Below are positions 25,310-38,926 of a stretch of DNA of 64,000 bases, piece by piece; the stretch's first letter is position 1; each line of letters begins with the position of its first letter. The stretch comes from Sapria himalayana (lineage: Eukaryota > Streptophyta > Magnoliopsida > Malpighiales > Rafflesiaceae): contig JAREIK010001468.1 of assembly GCA_029783825.1 (NCBI GenBank), forward strand, positions 5,427,761 through 5,491,760, written 5' to 3'. The position numbers and the translations under genes are program-made. Below the pieces are notes generated by a model. It was not told the origin of the DNA, did not search any database, and saw only the letters and a list, made by a program, of their open reading frames with translations.

Positions 25310-27960
25310 CAATCAAGTGCACATTTTTAGTATACAATAATACTCATAATGGGTACATGTGCTACTCAATAGACGACAGAAGAATTATTACACGTATAAG
25401 CATAATATTCTTTAAGGATAAGATACTTTTTAATGACTCGATCTAATAAAATATTTTATTAGGCATTATAATGATAAAGTCATTCCTTTTTCCAATAATT
25501 ACAACTCATAGAGTTATAATTGAATATGCTCATACACTTGATACTACCAACAAAACTAGTCTTGAATAGAATAGTATGGCATCTCTTAATGCCTCGTTGA
25601 ACAAAGATTCTATTTGGACCCTTATCAATGTGAGTTAGAATGAGAAGTCTAGGGAGACTGTCTCACAGACACAACATGAATTAGGAGGAGCCTAGATGGG
25701 GGTTGGAGAGACTTGATAATCACAACCTAAATATATATGATAGACACACACACACACACACAATTTTTTCTATTGGAGTCAACTTCCACATCAATTAATC
25801 AAGTTCATAATATCAACTTAGAATTTCTGATAACTTTGCCTAATGAACCAAATATGTATTAAACTCAACACTCAGTATCACATATAATTTCTTATTCTTT
25901 TTTGGAATTAAATATTCAAATTCCTTCTTTCTTCTTAATAATTATAGAATATCTAATATTCTTCCTATGATGATCATTCATAATGACAATAAAACATGTC
26001 GAATGAATTAAAAATAATTAATTCACATATGAAATTTATTCCAAAGCCTCATGGCAAGCAATTTATGAGATGTAGTATGCGTATCTGGTAAAAATTAGAC
26101 TTGAAAGAAATATTGATTGGCTTAAACTAAGTTTATAATTATAAGACTTACATAGATTTAATGAGTAATTTATTTGAATATTTTTTTCTCATGCAATCAA
26201 GTAACGATAACCACCATCATATTATTGTTTTCTAATATTGATTCTCATAAGTATATTATAGATCAACTAAATATTAAAAATATATTTCTCCATGATAATA
26301 TTGAAGATGCATTTATACAATATCCACCTGGTTTTATTTTTTCAAAGTATACAAGCACAATGCATAGATTGTAGAAATCATTTTCTAACAAGAAATTATA
26401 ATCACCTCAGATGTGACTCAAATAGTTTCTAAACAATACTTGCTACCGTTTTATTGATAAGATCTATCAGATTAATATTGTTTCTACCAATATAAATCAA
26501 AAGAATATTACATAAAGTTAGATATACATATTGATGAAATTTTAATTATTATAAATTATAAGTTAGGTACATATCAACAAAAGATGTTATTGTATATTAA
26601 GTTTTAAATGAAAAATTTGATATGTCTTAGGTACTTTCTAGATAAGAAAATTACAAATTTATAAAGTATACTTTTTTTCTATATGAGATATTCTTTAGGA
26701 TATTTTCTTTAATCTTGTTGTAATTGAATATGTACTTGTTGACTCACAACTAAATCCAAGTGTATAGTTGACCATAAATATTAATGCTTCAATTAATTTT
26801 TCTATATAAAGATAATGGTATCAAATTGTCTGGGCTGGGCTACCCCAACCCATTTTTTTTCAAGCCCACCCAGGCTCATGTGTCGTGCTCTACATGGAAT
26901 GGCACAATTAACTGGAGGAAAGGCTTGACACGGCCCGTAATCAAGCTGGTTCGGACCGGTTCAGGTTGGGTCGGGCCAATTTTAGGTTAAGTTGACATTA
27001 GAAAATTAGGGTTGCCGATGCTGTCCACTGTGCCTCAGTCACCCGTTGAGCCTGTCGATCTATCACCCATCATGCTATGCCACGTTGTCCCCCTCGGGCA
27101 TCATTTTGTTGGCCATTAAGAATCATTTCGTCGGCAGTCAAGCGTTGTCGCTTGAGTCGTGCTCATGTGTCAGGCACCTGGGACATGCCTGACATTGCAT
27201 GTGGGCCAAAGAGCCTTGGTTTGGTATGACATGAATTGTGCTCAGGGTCGGCATGGCACGGTCTTGGACCGTGCCAGGCTTCAGGCCGAGCTCGGGCCAC
27301 CCGACCAGTTTGACACCTCTATCAGAATCATAAGAAGACTTAACCATCTAATAGAAATCAGACCATACATTACTTATATTGGTGATATAATTAGTTATTT
27401 CATTAATTCTTCTAGATAAATTCATATGAACATAGATGTTCGAATTCTGAAATATGCAAAAATAATCATAAAAAATGAAATTTTAATTCAAAAACCATAG
27501 CAAATTCGAGTAGTAGTGATATACTTAGAGTATAACTTGGCCCTCTTGATCACATACATAAAATCATCATTGTGTTTTATACTTTTCTTTAAGAAAAATT
27601 ATCTTTTATAAAAGTTAGCGTTAGATAATTATGTTCATATCAAGTAAAGCAGCCGAGATTATAACTATGATATTAATTACTCATAAACTTTAGTTGATCA
27701 GTCACATTTTGGAGAATCAAAACCTAATATTATGGAGACCAATAATATTTTACTACAATAACCAAAGAGATTGACAAATCACTACCAATTTAACATTGCA
27801 TTAGTTGAGCAAACATATTAAAATGAATTATCATTTCAAATGAGAGAAAATATAAAATTATTTTATAGATATTGCTTATATACTTACAAGTGAATAGATT
27901 AAAAATAAGTTCATGAACGTACTTAAAGAATTTCAATTAGGATATCCATTGAAAACCCAA
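25310..27960 (+). mobile_element. Ty1/copia fragment split by a hAT element
   Basis: Plus strand: integrase C-terminus 25310-25440 (KCTFLVYNNTHNGYMCYS); reverse transcriptase 26170-26800 (IIDQLNIKNIFLHDNIEDAF, then PPGF); RNase H 27322-27930 (IRRLNHLIEIRPYITY onward). The hAT element at 26813-27321 sits between reverse transcriptase and RNase H. The frame carries many stops. No LTRs were found. Confidence 0.75.
26813..27321. mobile_element. hAT MITE inside the copia reverse transcriptase/RNase H join
   Basis: Right end TTGACACCTCTA is a perfect family terminus. The left end TAATGGTATCAA is degenerate. The interior is GC-rich with partly preserved CG pairs (GGTTCGGACCGGTTCAGG, GGGCCACCCGACC). 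An 8-bp duplication is not visible, but retroelement coding similarity resumes on the other side, showing insertion into the copia. Confidence 0.75.
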
Positions 27961-27999
27961 AAAGAACAACGTATTTGAGAATATCAATAACATATATCC

Positions 28000-29900
28000 T
28001 TTGTGATTACAAATTATCTCTCTTGGAATATATAATCAATATATAAAAAAGTATTTGAATCTCAGAATATATTTCATCTAAAACTATAAATAAAAATATT
28101 ATTTGAACTAAATGGATATTAACACATCATCTCTCATAACAAAGATGTCACTAGCATATATAATCAACAAGATCTACCAATCATTTGATTTCTTTACAAA
28201 AAATACAAAATAATTTATAACACTTGTATCCAACTTGAAAGAAAGAGTTATTAAAGAACACCTCACAAATTGCAAACTAAGTCATACAAATAATTTTAAA
28301 GTTATATAATATCTTTCACAATATACACAAACTAGAATTGCACTATTCCTTATTTAAAAATAATTTTTAATATTTATTTGATCTATCTATCTTTTATCTC
28401 GGTGATATAAAACTGTGTATTGATGTAACACTAGTCACTTAAAAAAATCATCTTAAAAATTCACATCAAATGACCAAGTAAACTAATTCATAACAAATTT
28501 TAGTTTTAGGTGATCTACCTTAACAGCTTTAGAGGTTTTCATAGAGAATGCACACTACCAACATTAGACCTTCACATAAGTAGAAATATTAGTCTTATGT
28601 AAAAGTGATTATATCTAGCATTTAGTTTTACCAATATAATCAAGCAACATCATAAATAAGATAATATCTTTGAAGGTGACTCAGTGTCTTTTAGGTTTGA
28701 GATATGTAAAAAAAAATCAAAAATAGAAGAATGGGTAAGCAAGATAATACCTATGAAATAAGTTATTGAGTGTAACTCATTTTTTTTCTTCTGGATAAAG
28801 ATTGAAAGATGAACATCAAAATTGTAGGATGCCAGATTATGTATTTTATCGCAAGACTCTCCTCTATTTTAAATAATTTGCATATATTTTTTTTCTTCTA
28901 GTATTATTGACTAATTCTGAACTATAAGTGAAGTAAACTCATGAGCCACCAAATCATTTGCACTAGAGAAAGATTTCCTTTCGAAAGAAATTTCATTCTC
29001 GCTAGAGTTGGTGTATTCTGTACATGTTGATACATAAGATAACTCCACAAGAATATCATTCTAATATAAATCAATAAATTCATATATAACCAATGGGTGA
29101 CTATTTATCCTAACTAAAGGACCCTATGGCACTACATAATAATAAGAAAAAGTAATAGATCTAAATATATCATCAGTCACTTACTCTTTTTAGGCTCAAA
29201 AAATGGGTCATTAAAAAAATATGCAGCATAAAAACTCATTAATATTCTAAAAGTAACAAGTTAATATCATTTATATCTTATCTTGGTATTAAAGTAACCA
29301 ACAAAAAAATTGCACTCAATTGTCTTAGGTGTCATTTTATCACATCATGAAGACACGTGCTAAACAAAATAATTACTCTGAAATACTTAAGGGAATAAGA
29401 TGAATAATTGCTATTTAAGGTACAAAATCTAAATAATAAATGATAACAAAAAATAAAAAGATATCTACTTAATGAGATAATTTATGATGTAAATCATAAT
29501 TTCTTAAAAACACCTTCAAACAATCTGAGCGAAAGAAAAATATGAGCTAGCTCAATCAAATATTTATCATTTCTTTTTACAATCTCATTTTGATTAGGTA
29601 TGCTATCACAAAAAATTTATGTATGACTATAATTTCATAACTAATACAATATGTATTGAAACTATCTGACAAATATTATAAAATATTGTCACTCCTAATA
29701 TTATTTATACTTTTATTAAATTGGTTTTCTATTTTTTATAAAATAATAAAAAAATTATGATTTAAAATAAAAAATAACTAATTAAGTGACATGTATTATC
29801 ATTTTGAATGCCACATATTATCTAACACTTTCTCAAGTCTCATTTCCACTAGGTCCTTATACATATAGATATATCAAATTTATTTATTAATCTTTGGTCA
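28000..29900 (-). mobile_element. decayed copia fragment, integrase part
   Basis: Minus strand: about 29500-29730 carries integrase core matches (IIRSDN, then PNQNEIVKRNDKYLIELAHI, compare PQQNGVVERKNRHLLEVAR). About 29200-29330 carries KTIECNFFVGYFNT, the integrase C-terminal part. Orientation is opposite to the neighbouring copia at 25310-27960. Further domains down to about 28000 are too decayed to assign. Confidence 0.6.
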
Positions 29901-32900
29901 CGCAAATATAACAGGCTGAAAAAGAAGTTATAACACACTTTCATAACTGGTATGACACACTCTAATATATAGAAACCTTTAACATCATGATTTAGCATTC
30001 AAAGTTTGGGCAAAAATGAGTGACTAAGTTAGGAATGAACAAATAATGATTAATATTAAAATAACAAGTAAAATAATATATCATAGAAGCAAAAGCATGC
30101 ATTCAAATTCCAAATAAAATATTTCTAATATTCTTATGACCATGCAAGATATTTATAGAACAAAATATAAAAACATAATTAAGTTATATTGAAAAATAAT
30201 GCATAGACAAAAGAACAACATTACATATAGCATGGTTCTTTGCTATTTAGAAAAATAGTAAATAATATATTTATGATAGTTTATTATTAGATAGTACAAA
30301 ATTCAAAAAAAAAAGATTAAAAATAATAAATAATTTGTGATTTATATAATTTGATTTTTGGTTCCTAAGTTTAAAAAATAAGTTTCTGAAAAAAACAAGT
30401 CACAAAAATTATAATAGTTAGAGAATGGAAAGTATTAATTACTGCCTTTAAGAAAAAGTGGGCAAATGTTTTAAATGATCAGGGTGTCCCAATCCCGGCC
30501 CTAAATGACACATGACTCAGAACTCTAACGCAAGATCCATCATGGAGCTCTAGCAAGATCCATCGTGGAGCTCGTGGAGAGGGGCAAGGTGAGAGGGGTG
30601 AGAGTGAGGGGTAAGGGCAAGGGCTAGGGAGAGAGAAAATGGCAAGGGCAAGGACGAGGATAAGGGCAGGGGAAAGGGGAGAGGGGCAAGGATAGCTTAA
30701 GATAACTGTATTTGAGTGCTTGAAATATTAATTTATTAATAGTTTGGTGTATTTTTTTTAAATATTAGAAGATAAATTATCTTTTTTTAAATATTTTTTG
30801 GTGGGTACAACAAAACATAATTTTCCAACATTTTCCCTATAGGTTGAAGCATAAAATACGTTCAGTTCCTAAATGTTCTTTTTTCAAATCTAATATTATA
30901 ATTTTTATTATTATTATTTTGATTTGTACCCTTCACAAGGACCCACTATTTTTAGGGCAGCTGGGATAAGAGACTAGGGTCCCATTAAAAAATCAAGCTT
31001 TTTAAATTAGAAAATTACAAAAAGTTTATTATAGATTAATGTAATTGTAAACGGTCTAAATTGTTTTATGGGGTAATTGTGTTTTGGTATATTATATCCA
31101 ACATATTTAAAAAAAGGTAAGACATCTTTTGGATTGCATCAAATTTTAGTTGTTTTGTTTTAGTTATCTTATTTTAATTTGATAAAGGTAATTTGGGATT
31201 ATTATATTTGAGTATAGTGTATCAAATCAAATTTCAATTTGTTTAGAGTTTGGTAAACCTTTTTTTAAAATATTTTGGGGTGAAGACATTAAAACAAAAT
31301 TCCCCTTTGTTTTATTACCAAAAAATGTTAAAACAATATTTCAGCCTTTAGTCTTGAGTACTAAATGCTTGTAAAAGTTGTATTCGTATTTGTATCAAAT
31401 CATAATATCTAATAATATAGATTTTGATCTTGAAACTTTTTGTTTCAATTTTTTTTCTAAATGTTTTTAATTTTTAAAATTTTATGTTTTTTAAGTGAGA
31501 TATTTGATTTTTAACTAAAAAATAGATTTTTAAAAGATTTATTTGAATAGAAAAGGTTGTTAATTTTTTATGCTAAAAAAGGTTCAAAAAATTATTATTT
31601 TATATCAATTAATTACTATAAAAAGGATTTAGTCCTTGTGTTGGAGAATAATCAAGCTAGCTTTAAATAAAGAACACACTTTTATTATTTTTAAAATTAT
31701 ATTAGTTCTTGATTTTATGTGAATATTTTTCTATATGGAATGATGTGAATTTAATAGCGACCTTAATTTTATAGCTTATATGGTCTATTGATCGACCTGC
31801 AATTTATATTCATTTTCATTATAGAGAAATTATCAAAAAGAGTCTTCTTAGATCACAAAAATAAAATTCTAGCACTCGCAATATATATATATTAGCACTC
31901 ATAGCAAATATTTTGTCATGTAAATTTGAAATTTTATTTGGCATGATTTTTTTTATCCCCTCTTTTTTCTACACATCGCTTTTGTGACAAAATAACATAT
32001 GATAAGAAATTATTTTTTATTAAATAATGTTTTAGTAATTATACTAGGGAATTATTTAAATATAGATTAAATATTCACAAATATTAAGAAATATTTTCAT
32101 ATTATTGTGAATGGCAAACAATTCTTTTGCATCAAATCCTACATTTTATATTAAATTTATTAAACATTTTAAGATATAATGTTATAAATGTAATACCTCT
32201 CTTATCCAAACATCTTTTTCGATTTCAAGAAATTTATTAATGTCCATTGTCTATTCACTTACATTTTACCTTCCTAATCTTTAAAAAAGAATTTTTCATT
32301 TTTGTCGCATATATATTATATGTTTCCCAAGTTTACCTTTTAATATGCCGATAAAAAAATGCCAACTAAAACCATGTTTTCTAAATCATACCCTATTGTA
32401 TTGTGTGTGTGTGTGTGTGTGCGCGCCCATCTAAACATTAAATGCACCATTATAAACCATCGGGGTAAACTATAACTCAGATATTAAAAATTGGTTTTGA
32501 AAATTTTATCCTCATAATCTTGTTAATTAATTTTTTATTTGATTCTAATTTTAAATATTTTAAAAATATTTAATCATAAATATTTTTAGAATAAACCCTA
32601 ATTGCCCAAACACAAACTATTTTCTACCGAATTTTGGTAGAATACACATCCACACACAAACAACAAAATACAAAAAATAATTTATGAAATAAACATTCAA
32701 TTACAACTACAATGTTTAATTTGAATATATATGTAAAATTATAAAAAAACAATAAATGATTTTCTCAAAAATTTATTAGCAATTCATTTCAGGATTCCGA
32801 CAAAATTGTATACGATGCTCCTCAATATGTTCTGACGAATAAATTCAAGCACCCAAATTCTTTCTGTGCTCCAAACCCAAGCACTAGAGCCATGCATTTG

Positions 32901-33487
32901 CTAGTTCAAAGGAAAAGAAGTTAAGAACTATGACAAAGGGGAGAATTCATTATAAAGATGATTTTTAATATTTGGTTTTTTATAAATCTTAGAATTACAC
33001 AAAATTTTCTGAAAAAATAAAGAAGAGAATCATGTCTTTCGCTTCTCTTTTACACAAATTTATTTCTTTCAAAAATTCTTTTCTCTTCTTTATTTATTAT
33101 CTTCTTCTCATTTCATTTCATTTTTTTTCTCTCATCTTACATGGATATAGATATATATGTTTTCATATTAGAACATATACTTACTTCTTCCTTTGATGAT
33201 TCGAACAAACTTTAGCTGGGGTAACATATATGAAATATACCCTTTCATACCTTACAATAATCAGTGACCAGTTGGCTAAATTCTATTGGACTTCCCTGAA
33301 ACACCCCACATGATCCATATAATCCAACATTTTAATGGATAAAAGATTCATCCAAATATCCAAGATATCTCGAGCATCTCAGACATCCCTCATAACCAAA
33401 TGCCATTTCATATTTGTATTCAGACAAACATCTTGGATGCTTAACACCCTAGAAGTCTCACTATTATTCATCATGACTATTTTATAG
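29901..33487. other. AT-rich intergenic DNA with one purine-rich G tract
   Basis: At 30560-30700 one strand is nearly all purine, with repeated GGGCAAGG and GAGAGGGG units; this could form G-quadruplex or triplex structures. At 32400-32425 there is a (TG)n run ending in GCGCGC. No gene or bordered transposon was recognised in the rest. Confidence 0.5.
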
Positions 33488-33939
33488 TCATGGCTTAAGG
33501 TATTTCAAAACTATGAACCTAAAATTATATTGTCTTTATGATAATGATTGGGGAGATGTATAGATGATTTAAAGAGCTCATCAAGATATATGTTCCCTGT
33601 AGGACTAGTTGTCATATCTTAGGGCCTCAAAGAAGTATTCATCAGTTATCTTCTCCGCTACTAAGCCATAAAATAATTTCATCTCATTAGCTACTACCCA
33701 AATTTTATGGGTGAGATGGATGTTTGAACATGTAAGTTTGTAAGAAATTAAAGTTATAGATATTCATTGTGATAAAAACTCTATGATATTTATTGCCAAA
33801 GACTGTATTCTTAAATAATAGAACAAAACATAATATTGGAATATTATTTTATCAAAGAAGTAGTAGAACATAAGGAGAACCATGCATAATTCCGGAAGCT
33901 TCTTGGACTTGAAGAATATTATATCAGGGGGGAGAAATA
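33488..33939 (+). mobile_element. copia RNase H end and polypurine tract (first of a tandem pair)
   Basis: Closely resembles 36475-36990. Both carry the RNase H start (GATAATGATTGGGGAG against GATAGTGATTGGGGGT) through to a polypurine tract (TCAGGGGGGAGA near 33924-33935). There is no gag or reverse transcriptase to its left, so only the 3' part of this copy remains. Confidence 0.7.
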
Positions 33940-34097
33940 TGTAATTATTATAATATTTTGATTTCTAAATATTTATTTTAATAAATCTTCAAGAGCCTTG
34001 CATATGTGGGTGCATTATAGTATGATATTTGTTTCGTTCATCTTCTTGCTAACATCAAAAACTCTTTATAATGTACTTTGCAGCAAAAACTGTGACA
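33940..34097 (+). repeat. shared central LTR of tandem copia elements
   Basis: About 158 bp starting TGTAATTATTATAATATTTT right after a polypurine tract and ending ...CTGTGACA. It is followed at 34100-34111 by a decayed primer-binding site (TAATATCATAGC, against TGGTATCAGAGC) and AAGGTTCAGC. It matches 36991-37191 (both contain CATATGTGGGTGC). Confidence 0.7.
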
Positions 34098-36990
34098 TCT
34101 AATATCATAGCAAGGTTCAGCAAAAACTCTTTATATTGTGAAACTTAGAGTTAGTGAGTTTTCACTTTTAAAATTGAACTCAATTTTTATTAATTCAAAT
34201 TAAGAGTAAATCTTCAATATTTATATAAATCTATAAAATTTGAAAGAAAAAAAAATATAATATTGATTAGATCAAATCCATTTAGAAAACCATGACCTAG
34301 ATCCTTAAATTTAAAATCCAAACTAATGTCCTCTTTAAATTTCTTCAGTATAAATCTTAATTCCGCATCTATTCAACTTTTTGACGGAGATAACTATGAC
34401 TCTTGAAGCATGAAAATAAAAACTTTCTTTATGTCATAAGATGTTAATGAGTTGATTAGAGGTGAGTTTAATGAACCACGAGACATTTCATCTTTAGAAA
34501 GTACATAAAAAATATAGGTAAATTATTGAAGAAGATGGAAACTAAAGTCCTATTGTTTATCTAACAAAGATTAGAAAATAATATCTTTCTAGAATAACAC
34601 TTTATATTAAAGCTAAAAAGGCATTGTATATATTGTAAAAAGTGTGTTAGGGAGTTAAAATAATTTGAATAGTAAAAATTTAATCCCTTAAAAGATAACT
34701 TGAAAAATATGCAGATGAAATATTCATTTATATTGTGTGATTTTTCTTCCAAATTTACGAAGATAATCAACTAGTTAAAGATATATGGTGAAGATGTTGA
34801 AAAAAAGTAAATCATAAAAAAATATTTATCATTCTTATTAATAAGTATGATCCTATTATCGTTGTAATAAAATAAACAAAAAATTTATCTCATGCTAGCA
34901 TACATAAGCTTTTAAGCTAACTGAAATCTTATGATCAAAGACTACTGAGATATTCAAAAACTCAGTTGAAGATGCCTTCATGTCTGAACTTTACATTAAT
35001 TCAACAATTTTGTAGGCTCAATAAGATATCAAACAAGATAAATGGAGGCCCTCTAGAAATTACAAACTTGAAAGACATAAAAAGGAAGATAGAGAATCTC
35101 ACTCCAATTGAAGCCATTTATTCATCACTTGAAAGTATCTAGTAGTTTATGTTACCCTCAAATACCCAAGTAAAATAAATAAATAAATCAGGCATAATAA
35201 GCTTGAAATACATTCTTGTGGGATATAGTATTCAATCTATATGATATAGGCTATATACCCTTGAAGACAATAAGTTCCAAGTAAATACAAATGTGCTATT
35301 TCATGTAGACTTATGCTAAAAAATTGACTCTCAAGTGTGTGAATGCCTATAAATTAAAGTAAATTTCAAATTAAATAATATGTGAATTCTCCTAGTTTTG
35401 AAGTTATAGAAGTACCAAGATTAATAAATCTTGTTTCCAAAAATAATTTTTTTTCTTTTAAATAACTCTGAGTTTTAAAGAGGCTATACAATTTTGCAAA
35501 TGGATAAATACAACAAAAAGGAAAATATAAGTAAATGAGAAAAACTAGAGAACAAACATATTGTGGGAGTGAAATGGATATTCAAAATCAAAAACCTTTT
35601 CAAAAATAATAAACCCATATACAAGGCCCGACTGGTAGTTAAATATTTTTTTTGATGAGCTGGTTGACTGGTTCAGACTTCTCAGAGAGACAAGACATTT
35701 TCTATAGTGGGCAGACTCAAGATTGTCAAATTAGTTATTACATTGACTACTCAAAGGGGATGACCATTATATCAACTAGATATAAAATTTATATTTTTTA
35801 ATGAGGAATTAGGTATGGAAATTTATGTCCAAGAACCTTCTAGTTTCATAATAAATAGAAAATAATGCTACATGCTTTAGCTCAATAAGGATTTGTATTG
35901 ATTGAAACGTGCAACTCAAGCTTTTTATGTACATATATAACCATATATCCAATGAAACAATGATTCACCATAAGCCATAATAAATTAATAAAGTTTGTCA
36001 AAACCAGAAGTAGCTTTGGAATCCTAATTATTGCTAGTGGCCTTGTGCTTGTACAAGTTAAAATTTATTGGAGACAAATTGATCTCTGTTAATTCATTTA
36101 AAGAGAATATGATGGAGATGTATAAAATATTAAATACTAGAATCCTCAATCATTTATTGGGGATTAATATATTCTAAGGATATTTATCACCCAAAACAAA
36201 TATATTTAGATAAATTTAATAAATTTTGGAATGTCAAAATTAAAAACAATTTTATCTCTTTTAATTTCAAATCAAAAATTCAAAATAAATAAAGGAAAAG
36301 CTATAAATGAGACTTTGTATAAAAAAATGTTCGGCCAATTTTAAATATCTAACTACAACTATACCTAATACTGTGTTTTCTATGAATGTTTTATCTCATT
36401 TTATGTATTGACCAAATTACTAGCATCTTGTGACTGCAAGAAACGTTTTGAAATATATAAATGGCAGCATAAATTTTAGGTTGAGGCGTTTCAAAACCAT
36501 GAACCCGATATTACACATCCATCATGATAGTGATTGGGGGTGTATATAAAATCTAATAAGCACATCAAGATATGTGTTCTTTGTTGGATTTGCTACCATA
36601 TTTTAGGTCTCAAAAAGCAATTATCTGTTATCTTCTCAACTACTAAGGTAGGATATATTTTTGCCTTATTACCAATTACCCAGGCCATATAGGTGAGAGG
36701 AACCTTAAAAATGAGAGCGAAGAAGAAGCTTAAGCAATAAGTATCTATTATGATAAAAAGTATACAGTGGTTATTGCCAAAGATTATATTCTTTACAACA
36801 AAACAAAACACATAACCCTAAAATATTATTTTATCAATAAATGAATAGAACACGAGAAGATATGCTTAACCTACTATAATATTGATGAGCAAGTTGTATA
36901 CATATTTATCATAGCTCTACCAGAGAAGAAATATGCTAATTTTTATAAACTACATGTACTTAAAGAATATTATCTTAAAGGGGAGAAATA
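34098..36990 (+). mobile_element. copia internal region lacking most of integrase
   Basis: Plus strand: gag about 34360-35100 (FDGDNYDS, then MKIKTFF); integrase C-terminus about 35190-35320 (YRLYTLEDNKFQVNTNVLF); reverse transcriptase 35560-36250 (KWIFKIKNLFKNNKPIYKAR, YQLDIKFIFFNEELGMEIYV); RNase H 36430-36960; polypurine tract AAAGGGGAG at 36977-36985. Protease and the integrase core are absent, because gag and integrase C-terminus are almost adjacent. Stops are frequent. Confidence 0.78.
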
Positions 36991-37191
36991 TGGTAATTAA
37001 TGTAATATTTTCATTTATAATTACTTATTTAAATAATGTTATGAACCCATGCATATGTGGGTGCTTGATAGTGTCACATTTTTTAATTTTTTTTTTCTTA
37101 TTTTCTTTTGCTTTTTTTTATTTTATTTTTTACTTTTTTTAAATTAAAGAGTAAAAACTTTCTAATAATCTTCGTAGCAAAAATATCAACA
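36991..37191 (+). repeat. 3' LTR of tandem copia
   Basis: Starts TGGTAATTAATGTAATATTTT after the polypurine tract and shares CATATGTGGGTGC and GTAGCAAAAA-type words with 33940-34097. It is longer than its partner because of a T-rich expansion at about 37080-37140, which produces the spurious open frame 36933-37142. Confidence 0.65.
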
Positions 37192-37240
37192 CATATCTAT
37201 ATGATTTTTCAAAAAAAAAAAAATATATATATATAATCCC

Positions 37241-37401
37241 ACAAAAGCACATTTTTATTTCTATGTTAAAGGTATTTGTTTTCAAAAATCATCTCAACTT
37301 CAAACGCACGCTCATATAGGCCCTATATGAGCGTGCGTTTGAAGTTGAGATGATTTTTGAAAACAAATACCTTTAACATAGAAATAAAAATGTGCTTTTG
37401 T
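37241..37401. repeat. perfect 161-bp palindrome (80-bp arms, 1-base centre)
   Basis: Left arm 37241-37320 and right arm 37322-37401 are exact reverse complements over all 80 bases, with the single base C at 37321 as spacer. I checked it base by base: the outer ends are ACAAAAGCAC and GTGCTTTTGT, the inner ends CTCATATAGG and CCTATATGAG. The arms show no similarity to neighbouring elements that I can see. Such a structure would form a long hairpin if transcribed. Confidence 0.95.
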
Positions 37402-37424
37402 ATAGCCTATATTATAGGCTATAC
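37400..37424. repeat. second small perfect hairpin beside the palindrome
   Basis: GTATAGCCTAT, loop ATT, then ATAGGCTATAC: 11-bp perfect arms with a 3-base loop, overlapping the last two bases of the larger palindrome. Confidence 0.9.
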
Positions 37425-38521
37425 AATCACATCACATCATGTCATACATCATTTTATTTTATTTTTCTTTAATCCACTTGTTCCTCCACTCTGTTTTTTT
37501 ATTCTCAATTTTAAATAATTTATAGACCTTTTGATTTGTCTTATATTATATTCATATATCATCACATATGAATAATTTCACCTTGGGAAATCCTCGTAAG
37601 TATCTTTTATCCAATAATAATACTCATCTATCCTTGAGCTCAGAAAAAACCCTCAATTAGCTATTTAGCTTATACTCTAATTTTACAAATAATACTGTAA
37701 TTTTACCAAAAAAGACATTTTTTTTTCTTGAATTCAAACTCGTATGAAATATTTATTCTGCTTTTTTTGTTAGCAATTGAGTTTTCAACTTGAAAACATT
37801 CATAGCTATCATTTTAATGAACATAAAAAAAAACTAACTTTTTTATGTAAAATCTCCTGTTTGAGAAAATGATATGTGTATTTATACTCTTTTAGAAATT
37901 CACTTGATATGGTGGCGTAGTGAGGTTAAAATAATTTATGCAAGACCTCACAAAAGTGTGTGTGTGTGTGTGTGTAATGATAATCATGTATATAATTATA
38001 TGATAATAATTATCTCACTAAATTAGTATATATGGGTTAGTGTGACTAAAAAAATATTCTTATAATATAATGTAGTGAATTTGAATCACAAATTAAGAGG
38101 CTCATAGACTAGCCAGGAGGTGGGGTTGGGTCTGCTATGAAAAGATCAGTGTTCTAAATCAAGTTACAGACTTGTTGAAAGCACAATTGGGCCATGATGA
38201 AGCATCTTTGAATACCTATGATTGTTAGAAAAACAAATAAATTATCAATCTAATTGTTGATAAGATAAGAACATACAAAATAAAATAAAATGTAATGTCA
38301 CATGATCAATAAACACTAGTTGACATCTAAAATGAATTCATGTAACTATTTTATTTTAATAAAATTATAAAGTGTGAGCAATGATAGATAATTATCCAGA
38401 AGAGTGGGGATCGAAGATAATTATTCTTAATGATGGGCAATATTATGAAAATTTTTCAAAAGGATAATTTATTGAAAAAAAAAATACCAAAAACATCATA
38501 TTAAATGTAATTCAATACGTG
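37425..38521. other. AT-rich intergenic DNA with a (GT)n run
   Basis: A simple GTGTGTGTG run lies at about 37957-37976. Nothing else recognised. Confidence 0.5.
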
Positions 38522-38926
38522 TAGAGGTGTCAAATGGGCCGTGCCGGGCCGGCCCGGCACGGAATGATAATCGTGTCGTGCCTGTTTTGGCACGATTTTT
38601 TGGGGGTTCAGCCCGGCATAGGCCCGTGGCACGATTTGTCGGGTTCGGCACAGTCGGGCCGAACCCTAAATTTAAAAAAAATTTAGGGTTTCGGCGCACC
38701 CGAAACCCTAATTCTAAAAAAAAAATTAGGATTTCGGCGCGCCCGAAACCCTAATTCTAAAAAAATTAAGCACGGTACTGTGCCGGGCCAACCACTGCAT
38801 GAGGCCCGGTTGGCCTCGGCACGGCACGAGCCCGGGCACGGGAAATTTCCGTGCCAGGCTTGCCCAGGCACGACTGAACCGTGCCGTGCCTCGTGCCGGG
38901 CCGGGCCGGCCCAGTTGACATCTTTA
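38522..38926. mobile_element. hAT MITE, fairly young, 405 bp
   Basis: Starts TAGAGGTGTCAA and ends TTGACATCTTTA. Flanks AATACGTG (38514-38521) and AATACAAT (38927-38934) agree at the first five of eight bases. The interior has many intact CG pairs, a duplicated stretch around TTTAGGGTTTCGGCGCACCC and AATTAGGATTTCGGCGCGCC (38680-38760), and runs of GGCACGG/CCGTGCC. Open frames here are compositional only. Confidence 0.85.

Noticed and set aside
37241..37401. A microRNA precursor
   Set aside because: Plant microRNA precursors contain mismatches and bulges. An 80-bp perfect stem with a one-base centre fits a recent inverted duplication or an artefact better.
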